In this document: positions 60,483 through 64,000 of the stretch, piece by piece | Layout: each line of letters begins with the position of its first letter | Position numbering within the stretch: position 1 is the first letter of the stretch | NCBI RefSeq assembly: GCF_002591975.1 | Contig: NZ_NVQE01000002.1 | Span: 124,001-188,000, forward strand | From: Mycobacterium neglectum | Lineage (GTDB): Bacteria > Actinomycetota > Actinomycetes > Mycobacteriales > Mycobacteriaceae | Reading direction: 5' to 3' | DNA: 64,000 nt | Made by a program: the position numbers and the translations under genes | Notes under the pieces: generated by a model | Seen by the model: the letters and a program-made list of their open reading frames with translations, nothing else | Told to the model about the DNA's origin: nothing | The model's database searches: none

Positions 60483-60884
60483 TCAGTCCTGCACCAGTCG
60501 CGCCAGCGTCGCCAGATCCGCGGCGACCGCGGCAGCATCGGCGCCGAATTCTTCGTCTGTCATCCCCGGCCGGCGCCGAACGCTGAACACCACCTCGCAC
60601 GCCGGCTCACCGACCCCGCCCGGGACCACCCGAAACGGGTTGTACACCTGTTCCCCCGAGGGCATCCGCACGACGTGATCCAGCACGCCGAACCGGTTCG
60701 GCGGCGAGAACTCCACGGTCACGGTGCCCATCGGTGAATCGGCGAGCCAGCCGTCGGCGCTCTGTCGCAGCTCCCCTGCGGCCAGGCCGGCCGCCCACTG
60801 CGGCCAGGTCTGCGGATCCGCCGCGAATTCGTAGACCACCTCGGGTGCAACATCGATCCAAATACTGACGTGTCGCGATTCCAT
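60483..60884 (-). CDS. SRPBCC-family (polyketide cyclase/START-like) protein
   Basis: 133 residues. WIDVAPEVVYEFAADPQTWPQWAAGL at the N-terminus and a C-terminal helix (FGADAAAVAADLATLARLV) fit the Bet v 1-like fold, which forms a hydrophobic pocket for lipids or aromatics. No catalytic residues can be assigned. Its ATG is 29 bp from the divergent membrane protein start. Confidence 0.75.
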   Translation of the reverse strand: MESRHVSIWIDVAPEVVYEFAADPQTWPQWAAGLAAGELRQSADGWLADSPMGTVTVEFSPPNRFGVLDHVVRMPSGEQVYNPFRVVPGGVGEPACEVVFSVRRRPGMTDEEFGADAAAVAADLATLARLVQD

Positions 60885-60913
60885 CCCTCCATGGTGGCGC
60901 ACACACTTGCCTG

Positions 60914-61654
60914 ATGAACACCACCCCCGAACCTCCGAAGCCGGTTGAGGAGTTCGTGCGTCGTGCCGAACTCCTGGCGTCGGGCGCCGAACGGCGCATC
61001 CCGTCGTGGCTGCGTCCCGGTGATCCGGAGAACCGGATACCGGTGCTGCTCGCCCTGATCGCGGCGATCGCCCTCCAGCTCGCCATTCCGAAGAGCTACA
61101 CGGTCGTGCCGCGGTGGCCGCTGATCGCCTTGGAGGTCCTGCTCGTCGTGGTACTGGTGGGCCTGAATCCGCTGCGCCTTTCACGGCAGACGACGTTCGG
61201 CACCTGGGCGAGTTATCTGTTGTTGGCGGCGATCACCATCGACAACAGTCTGTCCGCGCTGATCCTCGATATCCGCATTCTCTCCGGTGAGGTGAGCAAC
61301 AACGCCGCGGTGCTGCTCGGCAGTGGTGCCGCCATCTACGTCACCACCGTTATCGTCTTCGGGATCTGGTACTGGGAGTTGGACCGCGGTGGCCCGTTCG
61401 CCCGACGAGAAGGTAGCCGGCCGTACCCGGACTTCATGTTCCCGCAGATGACGGAACGTGAACTGGCGCCGCCAAACTGGCGCCCGGAGTTCTTCGACTA
61501 CCTCTACGTCAGCATCACCAACGTGGTCGCGTTCTCACCGACCGACACGATGCCGATGACCCGGCGGGCAAAAGCCATGATGACAGTGCAGGCGATGATC
61601 TCGTTCACCACGCTGGCGCTCGTAATCGCAAGGGCGGTGAACGTTTTGGGCTGA
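60914..61654 (+). CDS. DUF1345-like membrane protein
   Basis: 246 residues. Four to five TM segments (VLLALIAAIALQLAI, ALEVLLVVVLVGL, SYLLLAAITIDNSLSALIL, AAIYVTTVIVFGIWYWEL and a last MISFTTLALVIARAV). The region YLYVSITNVVAFSPTDTMPMTRRAK before the last helix recalls DUF1345 proteins. No function assigned. It is followed by the methyltransferase after 35 nt. Confidence 0.7.
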   Translation: MNTTPEPPKPVEEFVRRAELLASGAERRIPSWLRPGDPENRIPVLLALIAAIALQLAIPKSYTVVPRWPLIALEVLLVVVLVGLNPLRLSRQTTFGTWASYLLLAAITIDNSLSALILDIRILSGEVSNNAAVLLGSGAAIYVTTVIVFGIWYWELDRGGPFARREGSRPYPDFMFPQMTERELAPPNWRPEFFDYLYVSITNVVAFSPTDTMPMTRRAKAMMTVQAMISFTTLALVIARAVNVLG

Positions 61655-61689
61655 TCGTTCAGCCAGGAATGAGGAGTACGGTCGCAGTC

Positions 61690-62523
61690 ATGGGCATCGC
61701 GACCACCGAACTCTCGCCGATCGAAGAAACCGCCCTTCTCACCGAATACGCCCGAGCACTCGACAGTCAGTGGCCGGAGCCGATTCTGGGCGACCACCTT
61801 GCATTCGAAGTCATCGGCAATATCGACTACGACTTCACCGTGCTCGGCGTGCAAACCAGCGTGGTGTGCCAGACCGCGCTACGGGCGAAGATGCTCGACG
61901 AGCGCGTGAGCGCGTTCGTCGCCGAGCATCCCGAGGCGGTGGTCGTCGATCTCGGCGCCGGACTCGACAGCGGCTACTATCGCGTCGCCCCGCCTGAAAC
62001 AGTCGACTGGTACAGCGTCGACCTGCCCGGCATCATCGCGCTTCGTAACCAAGTGCTGCCCCCGAGCGCGCATTCGCACTCCGTCCCGGTATCACTGGCC
62101 GACGAGCACTGGCCCGACGCCATCCCCGGCAGCCGGCCGACCATGCTGATCGCCGATGGGCTGTTCGCATTCCTGTCCGAGCCGCAGATCGCGGGAATCT
62201 TCCGCCGCATCACCGACCACTTCGGTTCCGGAGAGCTGGCGTTCAACGACTATGGCCGGATGGGGTGGGTCAGTCGCATCGGAATGAAGGTGCTCCCGCA
62301 GAAGATGTACAAGGTCATCGGCGGTCAGATGGGCTACCCCGGGTTCAAGGACGCCCACTATCCGCAGACGTGGAACCCCCGCATGACCGTGGTCGAGGAG
62401 GCCAGCCTGGTTTACGCGCCCGAAGTCGATCTGTTTCCCGGCTGGATCCGGGTAATGACCAAGCTGTCCAGGTACAGCAAGGCGGCGTCGCGCAAGGCGC
62501 GGATCCTGCGCTACGCGTTCTAA
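61690..62523 (+). CDS. class I SAM methyltransferase (LCMT/TcmP-like)
   Basis: 277 residues. VVVDLGAGLDSGYYRV for SAM and the acidic VDLPGIIALR with ADGLFAFLSE, typical of the leucine carboxyl methyltransferase-like family numerous in mycobacteria. Substrate unknown. ATG 61690 is 7 nt after TACGGT (61677-61682), so it appears leaderless. Confidence 0.8.
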   Translation: MGIATTELSPIEETALLTEYARALDSQWPEPILGDHLAFEVIGNIDYDFTVLGVQTSVVCQTALRAKMLDERVSAFVAEHPEAVVVDLGAGLDSGYYRVAPPETVDWYSVDLPGIIALRNQVLPPSAHSHSVPVSLADEHWPDAIPGSRPTMLIADGLFAFLSEPQIAGIFRRITDHFGSGELAFNDYGRMGWVSRIGMKVLPQKMYKVIGGQMGYPGFKDAHYPQTWNPRMTVVEEASLVYAPEVDLFPGWIRVMTKLSRYSKAASRKARILRYAF

Positions 62524-62535
62524 TTCGGCCCGCAG

Positions 62536-63345
62536 CTACCGTCTGCGCCGAGCCTCGAACAGGCCGTTGAGGTCGTCGAAGCTCGCAGAGTCGGCCAACC
62601 CCGCGAACGAACCCTCATCGATGATGCGCCGGGCGGCCGACAGGAACGCACCCCAGGCGACCCGCGTCAGCGCCGATCCGACGCTGATCCGCCGTACGCC
62701 GAGCTCCGCGAGATCGTCCACCGTCAGCCCCGTGTCCGACGACATCAATACGTTGACCGGTGCGGGCCGGAGCGCATCGACGATTGCCGCGATGTCCTCT
62801 CGCGTCCGCACGCCCGGTGCGTACAACACATCGGCGCCCGCCTCCGAAAAGGCCTGCAACCGGGTGATCGCCTCCCGCAGTGGATCGGGATGACCGTAGA
62901 GATGGCATTCGGCGCGTGCGGTCAGCAGCACATCGGCTCCATCGATCGCGGAATGTGCGACCCGGATGCGTTCCACTGCCTCCGACAACGAATAGAGCGG
63001 ATCCTCGGCGCCACCTTTGGCATCCTCGATGGACAGTCCGGCCACCCCAGTTGCCACACAACGCCTGACGTTCGCGGCGAGCCCGTCCACATCATTGGCA
63101 TAACCCGCCTGGAAGTCGGCGTTGACCGGCAGCTCGACTGCGCCGACGATCTCGACGATGTTGCGCAGAGCACCATCGACCCCGAGCGCGGTCGGCGTAT
63201 CGGGCAGTCCTTGCGCAAAGCAGGCACCCGCACTGGTCGTGGCAAGCGCCGGGAAGCCCATGGCTGCCAACGCGATCGCCGTCCCCCGATCCCACGGATT
63301 GGGGATGACGAAACATCCCTGCTCATGCAGCTCGCGAAACGACAT
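62536..63345 (-). CDS. isocitrate lyase/PEP mutase-superfamily protein
   Basis: 269 residues. NPWDRGTAIALAAMGFPALATTSAG, DFQAGYA and SIEDAKGGAEDPLY are the PEP phosphonomutase-type barrel segments; the ICL catalytic Cys loop is absent. Relatives include carboxyPEP mutase and oxaloacetate hydrolases. The ATG overlaps the dnaE1 stop by one base (TGATG), so it is translated behind the polymerase. Role unknown. Confidence 0.82.
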   Translation of the reverse strand: MSFRELHEQGCFVIPNPWDRGTAIALAAMGFPALATTSAGACFAQGLPDTPTALGVDGALRNIVEIVGAVELPVNADFQAGYANDVDGLAANVRRCVATGVAGLSIEDAKGGAEDPLYSLSEAVERIRVAHSAIDGADVLLTARAECHLYGHPDPLREAITRLQAFSEAGADVLYAPGVRTREDIAAIVDALRPAPVNVLMSSDTGLTVDDLAELGVRRISVGSALTRVAWGAFLSAARRIIDEGSFAGLADSASFDDLNGLFEARRRR

Positions 63346-64000
63346 CAGCCCAGGCAGCCGGGGCCCAGCAGCGCCTTCAGATCGCCCATCAATGCCGATG
63401 ACGCCGTCACCCTCAGCGATGCGTCGAGTTCGAGTGTGGTGATGCGCTCGCCGCTGATCAGCCGCAGGTGCACCTGCGCGGTTCCGGGATGTCGAGCCAG
63501 GACCTGCTTGAGCGCGGTGACCTTGTCGACCGTGCACTGACGTGTCGGCAGGGTGACCGCCACCGGCCGATTGGCCTGGGCACTTGAGAAGTCCGGTACC
63601 ACAAGATCGTTGGCGATCAACGAGATCCGGTCATCCCGAATCGCGACCTTGGCACCGACCACCACCACTGCGTCGTCGGCGATCTCGGCGCCGAACGTGG
63701 AGTACGTCTGCGGGAAGAACAGCACCTCGATACCGCCCGTGAGGTCTTCCAGTTGCGCTGAGGCCCAGGGTAATCCGTTCTTATTGACACGGCGGTTCAC
63801 CGACGCCAAGATACCGCCGATCCGCACCTGGGTGTCGTTGGCGACGTCACCGTCGAGGATGGCGGGGATCGCGGTGTCCACCTGCGCCGCCAACAGGTGA
63901 GCGATGCCGTTGAGCGGGTGTCCGGACACGTAGAGGCCGAGCATCTCGCGCTCGAGCGCCAGCTTGTGCTTGTCGTCCCACTCCTCATCGGGCACCTTGA
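63345..64000 (-). CDS. dnaE1: DNA polymerase III alpha subunit, 3' end
   Basis: Only the last ~218 residues are in the window; the gene continues to the right. [19 protein letters not shown] lies near the end of the finger/tandem HhH part, followed by the OB-fold ([42 protein letters not shown]) and the C-terminal domain that contacts tau. Location next to the Rv1556-1559-like genes agrees with dnaE1 (Rv1547). Confidence 0.93.
   Translation of the reverse strand, partial: KVPDEEWDDKHKLALEREMLGLYVSGHPLNGIAHLLAAQVDTAIPAILDGDVANDTQVRIGGILASVNRRVNKNGLPWASAQLEDLTGGIEVLFFPQTYSTFGAEIADDAVVVVGAKVAIRDDRISLIANDLVVPDFSSAQANRPVAVTLPTRQCTVDKVTALKQVLARHPGTAQVHLRLISGERITTLELDASLRVTASSALMGDLKALLGPGCLG

Overview
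The window is a high-GC actinobacterial chromosome segment and almost certainly comes from a non-tuberculous Mycobacterium (Mycolicibacterium type). The evidence is the gene order: a Rv2140c/Rv2141c-like pair next to tRNA-Leu, lgt-trpABC-(Rv1610-like)-trpE beside bcpB, hisDCBHA-impA-hisFI, nadABC with a Nudix regulator, bioB-bsaP, bioAFD, treXYZ, ilvA and the dnaE1 3' end. This follows the M. tuberculosis Rv1547-Rv1614 region, read in reverse. GTG starts, 4-nt ATGA/GTGA overlaps and many leaderless-type promoters fit as well.

Layout. 1-3.2 kb: the 5' part of an exported YtkA/FixH-like protein, a decayed stretch with a possible ABC-ATPase fossil, a PEBP protein, an M20 peptidase and tRNA-Leu(GAG). 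3.2-11.2 kb: a PaiB-like flavoprotein starting 4 nt after the tRNA; a cytochrome P450-like protein whose Tat/lipoprotein signal peptide is out of frame at an A6 tract; a single-chain assimilatory nitrate reductase fused to a flavodoxin/FNR reductase, with its NarK transporter; a universal stress protein. 11.2-16.6 kb: a tctCBA tricarboxylate transporter divergent from a CitA-type two-component system. 16.6-27.4 kb: a DUF222/HNH (13E12) gene, lgt with a long acidic repeat tail, the trp operon headed by a phytanoyl-CoA dioxygenase-like gene, bcpB and an orphan ABC ATPase. 27.4-33.8 kb: the his operon. 33.8-37.9 kb: an accessory block lying between two paralogous single-TM proteins. It has an AT-rich gene-poor stretch, a PGRS-like secreted glycine-rich protein without a PE domain, a Ddn-like protein and a TetR regulator. 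37.9-42.1 kb: nadABC and a divergent NrtR-type regulator with a clear operator. 42.1-49.9 kb: a lipase, then the biotin cluster (bioB-bsaP-DUF2567, bioQ, bioA, bioF-bioD-2H ligase) with two identical BioQ boxes. 50-58.3 kb: an acyltransferase-SGNH protein and treXYZ. 58.4-64 kb: ilvA, a Ddn-like protein, small housekeeping and hypothetical genes, a PEP mutase-like protein and the dnaE1 3' end.

Most of the window is core biosynthesis (Trp, His, NAD, biotin, Ile, trehalose). The unusual elements are the P450 with the displaced signal peptide, the insertion between the paralogs, the Lgt repeat tail, and local regulators whose operators sit on leaderless promoters.
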